DNA from: Roseateles oligotrophus
GTDB taxonomy: Bacteria > Pseudomonadota > Gammaproteobacteria > Burkholderiales > Burkholderiaceae_C
Direction: 5' to 3'
DNA length: 64,000 nucleotides
Assembly (NCBI RefSeq): GCF_014204525.1
Contig: NZ_JACHLP010000011.1
Span: 62,001 to 126,000, forward strand
Position numbers and translations under genes: made by a program. Shown here piece after piece: positions 18,511 to 26,039 of the stretch. How positions within the stretch are numbered: the first letter of the stretch is position 1; every line of letters begins with the position of its first letter. Under the pieces are notes generated by a model. The model did not search any database. It was not told the origin of the DNA and was given only the letters and a program-made list of their open reading frames with translations.

Positions 18511-20319
18511 ATGCCCGAGTCTTTCCGCCGCGGCGGACCCCGTATCAAGCGCAGTCTTCTGGCCTCCCTGCTGTGCGCAGGCCTGCTCGCCGCTCCTGCC
18601 CTCGCCGCATTCGCCGCAAGCAAGGCCGAGGCCGAGACGGCCAAGCCGCTCAACTCGGATCTGGATGCCCCGCTGTTCTACCAATTGCTGGTGGGCGAGC
18701 TGGAGCTGCGCGCCGGCCAGCCCGGCGTGGCCTATCAAGTGCTGCTGGACGCGGCTCGCCGCAGCAGCGATGAGGAGCTGTTCACCCGCGTCGTCAGCAT
18801 CGCCCTGCAGGCCCGTGCCGGCGACCAGGCCTTGCTGGCCGCCAAGGCCTGGCGCGAGACCCTGCCCAAGTCCACCGCCGCCCAGCAGATGACCGTCCAG
18901 CTGCTGGCCTTGCTGAACCGCCCGGCCGAGGTGGCCGAGCCGCTGCGTGCCCTGCTGGCCCTGACGCCCGAGGCTCAGCGCCCTGGCGTGCTGGTCTCCC
19001 TGCCGCGCCTGTTCCAGCGCGCGGCCGAGCCGAAGAAGGTCTTGGCCACGCTGGACCCGGTGCTGGAAGCGGCCGCCGCCCAGCCGCTGACCCGCCTGGC
19101 CGCCCGCGTGACGCAGGCCCGCTTCGCCATCCAGGCGGGCGACAGCGCCCGCGCCCTGGCGATCGCCAAGGACATCGCCCAGCAATACCCCGAGTCCGAT
19201 GAACCTATGCAGCTGGCCCTGGAGCTGATGCCCAGCCAGACCGCGGCCGAGGCGCTGATCAAGACCCGGCTCGCCGCCACGCCCGCCAACCACGCCCTGC
19301 GCCTGGCCTATGGTCAAGCCCTGGCAAGAGCCCAGCGCGCCGGCGACGCGGCCAGGGAGTTCCGCAGCATCACCGAAGCCGCGCCCAGCATCTCCACCGC
19401 CTGGTTCGCCCTGGGCGCGCTGGAACTGGACCTGCGCCATGCGCGCGAGGCCGAAAGCGCCTTGAATCAATACCTGCAGCTCTTGGACCAGGCCGCCGCG
19501 ACCCCAGGCAGCGCCGAGGCGAGCGTGCCCGCCCAGGCCCAGGCCGATAGCGAGGCGCGCCAGCAAGCCTGGCTGATGCTGGCCCAGGCGGCCGAGATGC
19601 GCGGCGACTTCCAGGCCGCCGAGGCCTGGTTGCTCAAGGTGGACGGCGCCGAGCGCGTCACCGAGGCGCAGTTCCGCCGCGCCTCCCTGCTGGCCCGCCA
19701 GGGCCGGCTGAGCGAGGCCCGCAAGGTCGTGCAAGCCATGGCCGAGGACACGCCGGAGAAGCTGCGCGGCAAGCTGCTGGCCGAGTCACAGCTGCTGCGC
19801 GATATGCGTGAATGGCAGCTGGCCTACGAGCTGCTGGCCAAGGCCAACGAGCGCCTGCCCGATGACGCCGACATGCTTTACGAGCAGTCCATGATGGCCG
19901 AGAAGCTGAGCCGCTTCGACGAGATGGAGGCCTTGCTGCGCAAGGTCATCAAGATCAAGCCCGACCATCACCACGCCTACAACGCCCTGGGCTATTCCCT
20001 GGCCGAGCGCAATATCCGCCTGGACGAGGCCCGCAACCTGATCGCCAAGGCCTTGAGCTTTGTGCCCAATGAGCCCTTCATCCTGGACAGCATGGGCTGG
20101 GTCGAGTTCCGCCTGGGCAACAAGGCCGAGGCCGTGCGCCTGCTGCGCCAGAGCTATGCCTCGCGGCCGGACGCCGAGATCGCCGCCCATCTGGGCGAAG
20201 CCTTGTGGGCCAGCGGCGAGCAGGCAGAAGCCCGCCGCATCTGGCAGGAAGGCATGCAGCGCGACGCCAAGAACGAGGCCTTGCAGGAAACCATCAAGCG
20301 CCTGAAGGTTGGCCTGTGA
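18511..20319 (+). CDS. Tetratricopeptide-repeat protein, exported
   Basis: A 602-residue protein with a signal peptide (Arg-rich start, then SLLASLLCAGLLAAPALAAFAA, cut near residue 32). The rest is an Ala/Leu/Glu-rich series of TPR-like helix pairs, clearest at the C-terminus (ALGYSLAERNIRLDEARNL; LGNKAEAVRLLRQSYASRP; LGEALWASGEQAEARRIWQ). Homologues sit directly before lolB in many Burkholderiales; a role in outer-membrane or envelope assembly is an inference from that linkage. The start at 18511 is set by AGGAG 5 nt upstream; the frame is open much further upstream but that overlaps mutM. The last codons overlap the lolB GTG start (GTGA). Confidence 0.85.
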   Translation: MPESFRRGGPRIKRSLLASLLCAGLLAAPALAAFAASKAEAETAKPLNSDLDAPLFYQLLVGELELRAGQPGVAYQVLLDAARRSSDEELFTRVVSIALQARAGDQALLAAKAWRETLPKSTAAQQMTVQLLALLNRPAEVAEPLRALLALTPEAQRPGVLVSLPRLFQRAAEPKKVLATLDPVLEAAAAQPLTRLAARVTQARFAIQAGDSARALAIAKDIAQQYPESDEPMQLALELMPSQTAAEALIKTRLAATPANHALRLAYGQALARAQRAGDAAREFRSITEAAPSISTAWFALGALELDLRHAREAESALNQYLQLLDQAAATPGSAEASVPAQAQADSEARQQAWLMLAQAAEMRGDFQAAEAWLLKVDGAERVTEAQFRRASLLARQGRLSEARKVVQAMAEDTPEKLRGKLLAESQLLRDMREWQLAYELLAKANERLPDDADMLYEQSMMAEKLSRFDEMEALLRKVIKIKPDHHHAYNALGYSLAERNIRLDEARNLIAKALSFVPNEPFILDSMGWVEFRLGNKAEAVRLLRQSYASRPDAEIAAHLGEALWASGEQAEARRIWQEGMQRDAKNEALQETIKRLKVGL

Positions 20320-20894
20320 GCCATGTTTTGCTCGCCGTTCTTTTCAGCGCCGGCCTGCTGGGCCTGAGCGCCTGCAGCAGCCTGGAAAAGCGCCCGCCAC
20401 CGCTTTTGCAAGTGGCCGAGGGCGATGTGCATCTGAATGGCCGCCTGAGCATCCAGGTCAACAACACGCCCAACGGCCGGCCCACCGGTGGCAATGTGGG
20501 TTTTGACCTGAATGGCCGGCCGTCCGCCGGGCAGTTGGAGCTCAGCACCCCTCTGGGCAGCTTGTTGGCCAGGGCGACTTGGGGCGGCGGCGAGGTGCAC
20601 CTGAAGACGCCCGAGATCGATCGCAGCTTCGAGGACCTCGATGCTCTAACTCGTGAACTGCTGGGCGAGGCGATTCCCGTTGCCGCCTTGTTTGACTGGC
20701 TGCAAGGCCGCCCCTGGCCGCAGATGGACAGCCGCGCGCTGGAAGGCAAGAACGCGCAAGGCTTTGAGCAACTGGGTTGGCGCATCGACACCTCGCGCTT
20801 CGACGCCCAGGCCGGCCAAGGCCTGATCATCGCCACCCGTGGCCCCTATCTGGCCGACCCGGCCGTGGTGCTGCGCGCCCGCATCGAGCCCTGA
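20316..20894 (+). CDS. lolB: Outer-membrane lipoprotein receptor LolB
   Basis: A 192-residue lipoprotein that receives lipoproteins from LolA and inserts them in the outer membrane. Start is the GTG at 20316, overlapping the upstream TGA. This gives a signal peptide VLLAVLFSAGLLG and lipobox L17-S18-A19-C20. The body matches LolB: NGRLSIQVNN, WGGGEVHLKTPE, LLGEAIPVAALFDWLQGRPW and GWRIDTSRFD. No Asp at +2 after the Cys (Ser-Ser), consistent with outer-membrane sorting. It lies between the TPR gene (overlap) and ispE (31 nt), the usual order. Confidence 0.93.
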   Translation: MSHVLLAVLFSAGLLGLSACSSLEKRPPPLLQVAEGDVHLNGRLSIQVNNTPNGRPTGGNVGFDLNGRPSAGQLELSTPLGSLLARATWGGGEVHLKTPEIDRSFEDLDALTRELLGEAIPVAALFDWLQGRPWPQMDSRALEGKNAQGFEQLGWRIDTSRFDAQAGQGLIIATRGPYLADPAVVLRARIEP

Positions 20895-20925
20895 ACACCT
20901 CTCTCTCTTTTCCCCTGTCTTCGCC

Positions 20926-21900
20926 ATGCAAGCCATTTACGACGTCCCGGCGCCTGCCAAGCTCAATCTCTTTCTGCATGTGGTGGGCAAGCGGCCGGAC
21001 GGCTATCACCTGCTGCAGTCCATCTTCGCCCTGATCGACTGGGCCGACACCTTGCATTTTGAAAAGCGTGCTGACGGCCAGCTTGCACGGCATGACCAAG
21101 GCGACGCCCTGCCCGCCGATGATTTGTGCCTGCGCGCGGCCCGCGCCCTGCAGGCGCAAAGCGGCTGCGGCCTGGGCGCCGACATCCATATCGAGAAACG
21201 CCTGCCCGCCGGCGCCGGCATGGGCGGCGGATCCTCGGATGCGGCCTCCACCCTGCTTGCCTTGAATCGTTTATGGGGGCTGAACTGGCCGCTGGAAAAA
21301 CTTTTTTCGCTAGGCCTGAGCCTGGGTGCGGACGTGCCGTTTTTTCTGGGCGGAAGGCACGCGTTCGTAGAAGGCATCGGGGAAATCCTCCATCCCATCG
21401 ATCTGCCGCCCATGAGTTTTGCGGTCCTCAAACCCGGCCAAAGCATCTCGACACAGCAAATTTTTTCCAGCCCCCTCTTGGCAAGGTCAAAATCTGTGGC
21501 TATAGTAGCGGGCTTTCCTGCACACAACGAGTTGCAGCGCAAAAATGGAGAGTTAGCTGAAGAGCGGCTCGAGATTGATGCCAAACCCGTTGTGCTGAAC
21601 GAGGAAGGGATAGCGAGTTTTCTGCATGGCTACGGTCGTAACGATCTGCAAAAGCCGGCCGAAGCAAGCTGCCCCCAAGTCGTTCAGGCGCTGCGAATTC
21701 TTGAAGCCGAGTTTGGCAATAGCCGGATGACGGGATCGGGAAGCGCGGTATTCGCCAGACTGGCGTCTGGCGATGCGCAAGAGCAGGGAGACGGCAAATT
21801 AACTTCGGTTAAAAAGTTTTGGCAAGAGGATTTACCCTCTGATTTTCATGCTAGAATCTGCCGCTGCTTAGATCAGCACCCACTTCACGGTTGGGCCTAA
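20926..21900 (+). CDS. ispE: 4-diphosphocytidyl-2-C-methyl-D-erythritol kinase
   Basis: A GHMP kinase of the MEP isoprenoid pathway. The N-terminal PAPAKLNLFLHVVGKRPDGY and ATP loop PAGAGMGGGSSDAA (94-107) are standard, as is the C-terminal GNSRMTGSGSAVFA (264-277). At 324 residues it is about 40 longer than usual (near 283). The extra part is roughly residues 189-233, between the IFSSP segment and GRNDLQ. From about 21270 on the DNA has clearly lower GC and A/T-ending codons (ATA, GTA, TCT, AAA) unlike its neighbours. The reading frame is intact, so the enzyme is probably active. See findings. Confidence 0.93.
   Translation: MQAIYDVPAPAKLNLFLHVVGKRPDGYHLLQSIFALIDWADTLHFEKRADGQLARHDQGDALPADDLCLRAARALQAQSGCGLGADIHIEKRLPAGAGMGGGSSDAASTLLALNRLWGLNWPLEKLFSLGLSLGADVPFFLGGRHAFVEGIGEILHPIDLPPMSFAVLKPGQSISTQQIFSSPLLARSKSVAIVAGFPAHNELQRKNGELAEERLEIDAKPVVLNEEGIASFLHGYGRNDLQKPAEASCPQVVQALRILEAEFGNSRMTGSGSAVFARLASGDAQEQGDGKLTSVKKFWQEDLPSDFHARICRCLDQHPLHGWA
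21852..21857 (+). promoter_or_regulatory. Candidate extended -10 for the tRNA-Gln transcript
   Basis: TGCTAGAAT within the 3' end of ispE matches an extended -10 (TGnTAnAAT). No good -35 is at 17 nt, though TTTACC at 21831 is 15 nt upstream. It would give about a 130-nt leader before tRNA-Gln. Confidence 0.3.
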
Positions 21901-21931
21901 GCAAAAAATCGACGCAAGTTGGTTTTTAAGA

Positions 21932-21949
21932 AAGCAACGCAAGTTGCTT
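21932..21949 (+). other. Small hairpin between ispE and tRNA-Gln
   Basis: A 7-bp stem AAGCAAC/GTTGCTT with a GCAA tetraloop, 46 nt before the tRNA. There is no T-tract, so it is more likely an RNA processing or stability structure than a terminator. Confidence 0.3.
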
Positions 21950-21994
21950 GCGCTGGAAAGTTATAGGGTGCTGCAGCTCTGCAGTGTCCTGTGT

Positions 21995-22071
21995 AGGGGA
22001 GTCGCCAAGTTGGTTAAGGCATCGGATTTTGATTCCGACATGCGAAGGTTCGAATCCTTCTTCCCCTGCCA
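21995..22071 (+). tRNA. tRNA-Gln (TTG anticodon)
   Basis: A 77-nt cloverleaf with encoded CCA (22069-22071). The acceptor stem AGGGGAG pairs with TTCCCCT and the discriminator is G. The anticodon stem TCGGA/TCCGA encloses the loop TTTTGAT, giving TTG (reads CAA/CAG). The T-arm is GGTTCGAATCC. Its position between ispE and prs is the common Burkholderiales arrangement. Confidence 0.95.
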
Positions 22072-22112
22072 AATTTCTTTCGGAAGTCAAAGTTTTTCGC
22101 GCTTTATTCCAC

Positions 22113-22149
22113 GGCCCGCTAATCTAACCGTTAGGGGCCTTTGTTTTTT
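22113..22149 (+). terminator. Intrinsic terminator after tRNA-Gln
   Basis: Stem GGCCC-G-CTAA with TTAG-GGGCC (22113-22139, one bulged G, 8-nt loop), followed by TTTGTTTTTT. It should end the tRNA transcript or attenuate entry into prs. Confidence 0.75.
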
Positions 22150-22198
22150 CACCCGGACACGCGGCTGACCACGGGTCCTTTTCCGTAAAGGATGGCTC

Positions 22199-23161
22199 GT
22201 GCTGCTCAATACCGTCCTCTTCACCGGTAACGCAAACCCGGTGCTCTCCCAAGAAATCGCCACGCATCTGGGCCTCGAGCTCGGCAAGGCCGTGGTCGGT
22301 CGTTTCTCCGACGGTGAAGTCACCGTCGAAATCCAGCAAAACGTCCGCGCCCGCGATGTTTTCGTGATCCAGCCCACCTGCGCGCCGACCAACGAAAACC
22401 TGATGGAGCTGCTGATCATGGTCGATGCCCTGAAGCGCGCCAGCGCTCGCCGCATCACCGCCGTGATCCCCTACTACGGCTATGCCCGCCAGGACCGCCG
22501 CCCCCGTTCGACCCGTGTGCCCATCTCGGCCAAGGTGGTGGCCAATCTGCTGGAGACCGTCGGCGTCGAACGCGTCCTGACCATGGACCTGCACGCCGAC
22601 CAGATCCAGGGCTTCTTCGACATCCCGGTCGACAATATCTACGCCTCGCCGGTGCTGCTGTCGGACCTGAAGGCCCGCAACTATTCCAATCTGGTGGTGG
22701 TCAGCCCCGACGTCGGCGGCGTGGTGCGCGCACGCGCACTGGCCAAGCAACTGGGCTGCGATCTGGCCATCATCGACAAGCGCCGTCCGGCCGCCAATGT
22801 CTCCGAAGTGATGCACGTCATCGGCGAGATCGATGGCCGCAACTGCGTCATCATGGACGATATGATCGACACCGCCGGCACCCTGGTGAAGGCCGCCGAG
22901 GTTTTGAAGGATCGCGGCGCCAAGAGCGTGTTCGCTTATTGCACCCACCCCATCCTGTCGGGCCCGGCGATCGAGCGCATCTCCAAGTCCCATCTGGACG
23001 AAGTGGTGATCAGCAATACCATCCCGCTGAACGATGCGGCCAAGGCCTGCGGCAAGATCCGCCAGCTGTCGGTGGCCTTCCTGTTCGCCGAGACCATACG
23101 TCGCATCTCGGACGGTGAGTCGGTCACCTCCTTGTTCAGCGAGCAGAACAACAACTTCTAA
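22199..23161 (+). CDS. prs: Ribose-phosphate pyrophosphokinase
   Basis: A 320-residue cytosolic enzyme making PRPP from ribose 5-phosphate and ATP, for nucleotide, histidine and NAD synthesis. It has [14 protein letters not shown] at the start, [42 protein letters not shown], and the PRPP-binding [17 protein letters not shown]. Start is the GTG at 22199 with AAGGA at 22187-22191, spacing 7; the ATG at 22192 is in another frame. The upstream neighbour is tRNA-Gln with a terminator; rplY follows after 115 nt. Confidence 0.96.
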   Translation: MLLNTVLFTGNANPVLSQEIATHLGLELGKAVVGRFSDGEVTVEIQQNVRARDVFVIQPTCAPTNENLMELLIMVDALKRASARRITAVIPYYGYARQDRRPRSTRVPISAKVVANLLETVGVERVLTMDLHADQIQGFFDIPVDNIYASPVLLSDLKARNYSNLVVVSPDVGGVVRARALAKQLGCDLAIIDKRRPAANVSEVMHVIGEIDGRNCVIMDDMIDTAGTLVKAAEVLKDRGAKSVFAYCTHPILSGPAIERISKSHLDEVVISNTIPLNDAAKACGKIRQLSVAFLFAETIRRISDGESVTSLFSEQNNNF

Positions 23162-23170
23162 GTTTTTTCA

Positions 23171-23196
23171 GCCTTGGCAGCAATGCCAGGGCTGAA
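23171..23196 (+). other. Hairpin downstream of prs
   Basis: An 11-bp stem (CAGCCTTGGCA/TGCCAGGGCTG, one G-U) with a GCAA tetraloop, 9 nt after the prs stop. There is no T-tract behind it, so a 3'-end stabilising or processing role is more likely than termination. Confidence 0.45.
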
Positions 23197-23204
23197 TGTC
23201 GTCT

Positions 23205-23230
23205 GCGGTCACTTTTTGAGACCGCTTTTA
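23205..23230 (+). terminator. Weak intrinsic terminator between prs and rplY
   Basis: Stem GCGGTC/GACCGC (23205-23210 with 23220-23225) followed by TTTTA. The short stem and tail suggest partial termination, letting rplY be partly cotranscribed with prs. Confidence 0.5.
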
Positions 23231-23276
23231 ACGGAGCAGCCTGGTCGCGGGCGCTCCATCCTTGTTGGAGAACCAT

Positions 23277-23903
23277 ATGAAATTCGTCGCTTTTGAGCGC
23301 AATTTGCAGGGGACCGGAGCGAGCCGCCGCCTGCGCATTGCTGGCCGCGTGCCCGCCATCGTTTTCGGTGCTGGCGAGCCCGCCAATATCGAACTGGACC
23401 ACAACGCCCTGTTCCACGCCCTGAAGAAGGAAGCCTTCCACAGCACCATCCTCGAGATGGAACTGAACGGCGCCGTCACGCAAGTGCTGCTGCGCGACTT
23501 CCAACTGCACCCCTACAAGCCGCAAGTCCTGCACGCCGACTTCCAGCGCGTGGACGGCACGACCAAGATCACCAAGAAGGTGCCCCTGCACTTCATCGGT
23601 GAAGAGACCTCGGTCGCCGTCAAGACCGACAGCTGCACCGTCAACCACGTGATCAACGAACTGCTGATCACCTGCCTGGCCCAGCAACTGCCCGAGTTCA
23701 TCGAAGTCGACCTGAGCGGCCTGACCAAGGGTCACTCCGTGCACGTCAACGATCTGAAGCTGCCCGCCGGCGTCAAGGTCGTGACCCATGGCAAGCCCAA
23801 CCCCGTGGTTGCCACGCCGGTTGAGCCCGTGGCCGAAGAAATCGTTGTGGCCGCTGCTGCGCCCGCCGACGACGGCAAGGGCAAGAAGAAGGGCAAGAAG
23901 TAA
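23277..23903 (+). CDS. rplY: 50S ribosomal protein L25 / general stress protein Ctc
   Basis: A 208-residue long-form L25 (CTC) that binds 5S rRNA. The N-terminal L25 domain (about 1-92; [26 protein letters not shown]) is followed by the TL5-type C-terminal domain (about 95-185). It ends in a Lys-rich tail [11 protein letters not shown]. The ATG at 23277 has GGAG 6 nt upstream. In most Burkholderiales pth follows directly; here pth is 11 kb away (35170), with a methanol-oxidation block between. Confidence 0.95.
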   Translation: MKFVAFERNLQGTGASRRLRIAGRVPAIVFGAGEPANIELDHNALFHALKKEAFHSTILEMELNGAVTQVLLRDFQLHPYKPQVLHADFQRVDGTTKITKKVPLHFIGEETSVAVKTDSCTVNHVINELLITCLAQQLPEFIEVDLSGLTKGHSVHVNDLKLPAGVKVVTHGKPNPVVATPVEPVAEEIVVAAAAPADDGKGKKKGKK

Positions 23904-23941
23904 TCCTTCTGCGGCCCCGCGCTCCGGCGCGCCCCATCAAG

Positions 23942-23972
23942 AATGGCCCTGGTTTCCAGGGCCATTTTTTTT
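23942..23972 (+). terminator. Strong intrinsic terminator after rplY
   Basis: A perfect 11-bp stem AATGGCCCTGG/CCAGGGCCATT with a TTT loop and a run of eight T (the last two of the stem included). It closes the prs-rplY transcript and marks the left edge of the methanol-oxidation block. Confidence 0.9.
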
Positions 23973-24003
23973 GCTCCTGCGCAGCTGTTTTGGGCAAAAG
24001 CGT

Positions 24004-24100
24004 ACGGAACGGCCAATGTGCGTTACGGCGCGGCCAAATGCGGCCGAACTCAGGTTATCCCTGTCCGGCGGGCTGATTTCGATTCCTATAGTGAATTCGA
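24004..24100 (+). promoter_or_regulatory. Putative promoter/operator region of the formaldehyde/methanol block
   Basis: Two near-identical direct repeats, ACGGnnCGGCCAA, start at 24004 and 24025, 21 bp apart (two helical turns). Downstream is a TATAGT -10 candidate (24087-24092) without a recognisable -35. It is flanked by a near-palindrome TTCGATTC (24078-24085) and GAATTCGA (24093-24100). The layout suits an activator site upstream plus a second operator over the -10. All of this is pattern-based. Confidence 0.4.
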
Positions 24101-24174
24101 GATGGCCGATTCCCGGCGCTTCAAAGTCGCTCGGACAGGCCCGGCCAAGCCCAAAGACCGGAGAAGCCCGCACC

Positions 24175-25281
24175 ATGAAAACCCGCGCAGCCGTGGCCTG
24201 GAAGGCCAAAGAGCCCCTGACGATAGAGACCGTGGACCTCGCAGGCCCCAGGGCCGGTGAGGTGCTGGTGGAGGTCAAGGCCACAGGCATCTGCCACACC
24301 GATCAGTACACGCTCTCGGGCGCCGACCCCGAGGGCTTGTTCCCAGCCATCCTGGGCCATGAGGGCGCGGGCGTGGTGCTGGAGTTGGGGGCCGGCGTCA
24401 CGTCTCTGAAGGCGGGCGACCATGTGATCCCGCTCTACACGCCCGAGTGCCGGCAGTGCAAGTTCTGCCTCTCGCGCAAGACCAATCTGTGCCAGCAAAT
24501 CCGCGCTACGCAGGGCCGCGGCCTGATGCCCGACGGCACATCGCGCTTCTCCCTCGATGGCAAACCCATCCTGCACTACATGGGCACCTCGACCTTTGCC
24601 AACCACATCGTCGTGCCCGAGATCGCGCTGGCCAAGATACGCAGCGACGCCCCCTTCGACAAGGTCTGCTACATAGGCTGCGGCGTCACCACCGGCGTGG
24701 GCGCCGTGCTGTTCTCGGCCAAGGTCGAGCCCGGCGCCAATGTGGTGGTGTTCGGCTTGGGTGGCATAGGCCTCAACGTGATCCAGGGCGCCCGCATGGT
24801 GGGGGCCGACAAGATCATAGGCATAGACCTCAACCCCGCCCGCGAGGCCATGGCGCGCCAGTTCGGCATGACCCACTTCATCAACCCCAAAGAGCATGCC
24901 AATGTGGTGGACAGCATCGTGCAGCTGACCGATGGCGGCGCCGACTACAGCTTCGAGTGCATAGGCAATGTGAACACCATGCGCCAGGCCCTGGAGTGCT
25001 GCCACAAGGGCTGGGGCCGCAGTCTCATCATCGGCGTGGCTGCAGCCGGCCAGGAGATCGCCACCCGCCCCTTCCAGCTGGTGACCGGGCGCAAATGGGA
25101 GGGCTCGGCCTTTGGCGGCGCACGCGGCCGCAGCGATGTGCCCAAGATCGTCGATTGGTATATGGAGGGCAAGCTCTCCATCGACCCCTTGATCACCCAC
25201 ACCCTCAAGCTCGAGGACATCAACAAGGGCTTCGAGCTGATGGAGCGCGGCGAATCCATACGCTCAGTAGTCGTGTTCTAG
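24175..25281 (+). CDS. frmA: S-(hydroxymethyl)glutathione / class III alcohol dehydrogenase
   Basis: A 368-residue zinc medium-chain dehydrogenase that oxidises S-(hydroxymethyl)glutathione, the formaldehyde-glutathione adduct, with NAD. Catalytic zinc ligands are Cys in TGICHTD and His in GHEGAGVVLELG. The structural zinc has four Cys in CRQCKFCLSRKTNLC. The Rossmann motif is VFGLGGIGLNV. GRGLMPDGTSRFS is typical of class III enzymes. Next to xoxF it would remove the formaldehyde made from methanol. The ATG at 24175 is the natural start; an S-formylglutathione hydrolase gene is not in the window. Confidence 0.92.
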   Translation: MKTRAAVAWKAKEPLTIETVDLAGPRAGEVLVEVKATGICHTDQYTLSGADPEGLFPAILGHEGAGVVLELGAGVTSLKAGDHVIPLYTPECRQCKFCLSRKTNLCQQIRATQGRGLMPDGTSRFSLDGKPILHYMGTSTFANHIVVPEIALAKIRSDAPFDKVCYIGCGVTTGVGAVLFSAKVEPGANVVVFGLGGIGLNVIQGARMVGADKIIGIDLNPAREAMARQFGMTHFINPKEHANVVDSIVQLTDGGADYSFECIGNVNTMRQALECCHKGWGRSLIIGVAAAGQEIATRPFQLVTGRKWEGSAFGGARGRSDVPKIVDWYMEGKLSIDPLITHTLKLEDINKGFELMERGESIRSVVVF

Positions 25282-25286
25282 CCGCA

Positions 25287-25303
25287 GCGCCAGCAGGTGG
25301 CGC
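25287..25303 (+). other. Small hairpin between frmA and the GST gene
   Basis: A 6-bp stem GCGCCA/TGGCGC with a 5-nt loop, 5 nt after the frmA stop and before the AGGAG of the next gene. There is no T-tract; it may tune downstream expression. Confidence 0.3.
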
Positions 25304-25327
25304 CCTCAACAACAGGAGATGTGAACC

Positions 25328-25930
25328 ATGAAGCTTTACGATTTCGAGTTGTCCGGTAGCTGCTACAAGATCCGGCTGCTGCTCAACATCCTGGGCCAGC
25401 GCTATGAGGCCGTGACGGTGGACTTCGTCAACAAGGAACACAAGTCGGCCAAGTATCTGGCGCTCAATCCCTTTGGCGAGATCCCCATCTTCGAAGACGG
25501 CGCCCTGCGCCTGCGCGATGCCCAGGCCATCATGGTCTATCTGGCCCGCAAGTACGACAAAGGCAATTACTGGTATCCCGATGATGCGGAGTCCATGGGC
25601 CGCATCAATCAGTGGCTGTCCACCGGCGGCGGCGAGGTGATGAATGCGGCCGGTGCGCGCCTGGTCAAGATACTCAACTACCCGCTGGACCTGGAGAAGC
25701 TGCAGGCCGGCGCCAACCGGGTCTTCAAGATCATGGACGAGCAGCTGGCCGGCCGCCAGTTCCTGGAGCTTGGCCACCCGACCATAGGCGATATCGCCTG
25801 CTTCCCCTACACGGCCATGGCCGGCGAAGGCGGCATCTCGCTAACGCCATATCCAAACGTGCTGTCCTGGCTGGACCGCATGAAGCGCATCCCGGGCTTC
25901 ATCCCCATGCCTGGCATAGCGGCGCCCTGA
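25328..25930 (+). CDS. Glutathione S-transferase in the methanol block
   Basis: A 200-residue GST. The thioredoxin-like domain has [19 protein letters not shown] (Ser/Cys near the catalytic position), [13 protein letters not shown] with cis-Pro, and [15 protein letters not shown]. The C-terminal helical domain has [15 protein letters not shown]. It lies between frmA (46 nt upstream) and xoxF (109 nt downstream), and CAGGAG is well placed upstream. Linkage suggests a part in glutathione-formaldehyde chemistry, for instance helping adduct formation, but that is inference. Confidence 0.85.
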   Translation: MKLYDFELSGSCYKIRLLLNILGQRYEAVTVDFVNKEHKSAKYLALNPFGEIPIFEDGALRLRDAQAIMVYLARKYDKGNYWYPDDAESMGRINQWLSTGGGEVMNAAGARLVKILNYPLDLEKLQAGANRVFKIMDEQLAGRQFLELGHPTIGDIACFPYTAMAGEGGISLTPYPNVLSWLDRMKRIPGFIPMPGIAAP

Positions 25931-26039
25931 AGCCCTTGACGCGCGTCCCTCAGCTCGCGTCACGCGCCCCGCAGTCCCTCGCAGCGAGCATTCCTTCCAC
26001 AACACTCAAACCGAGACAAGAGACAAAAGGAGTCATTCC

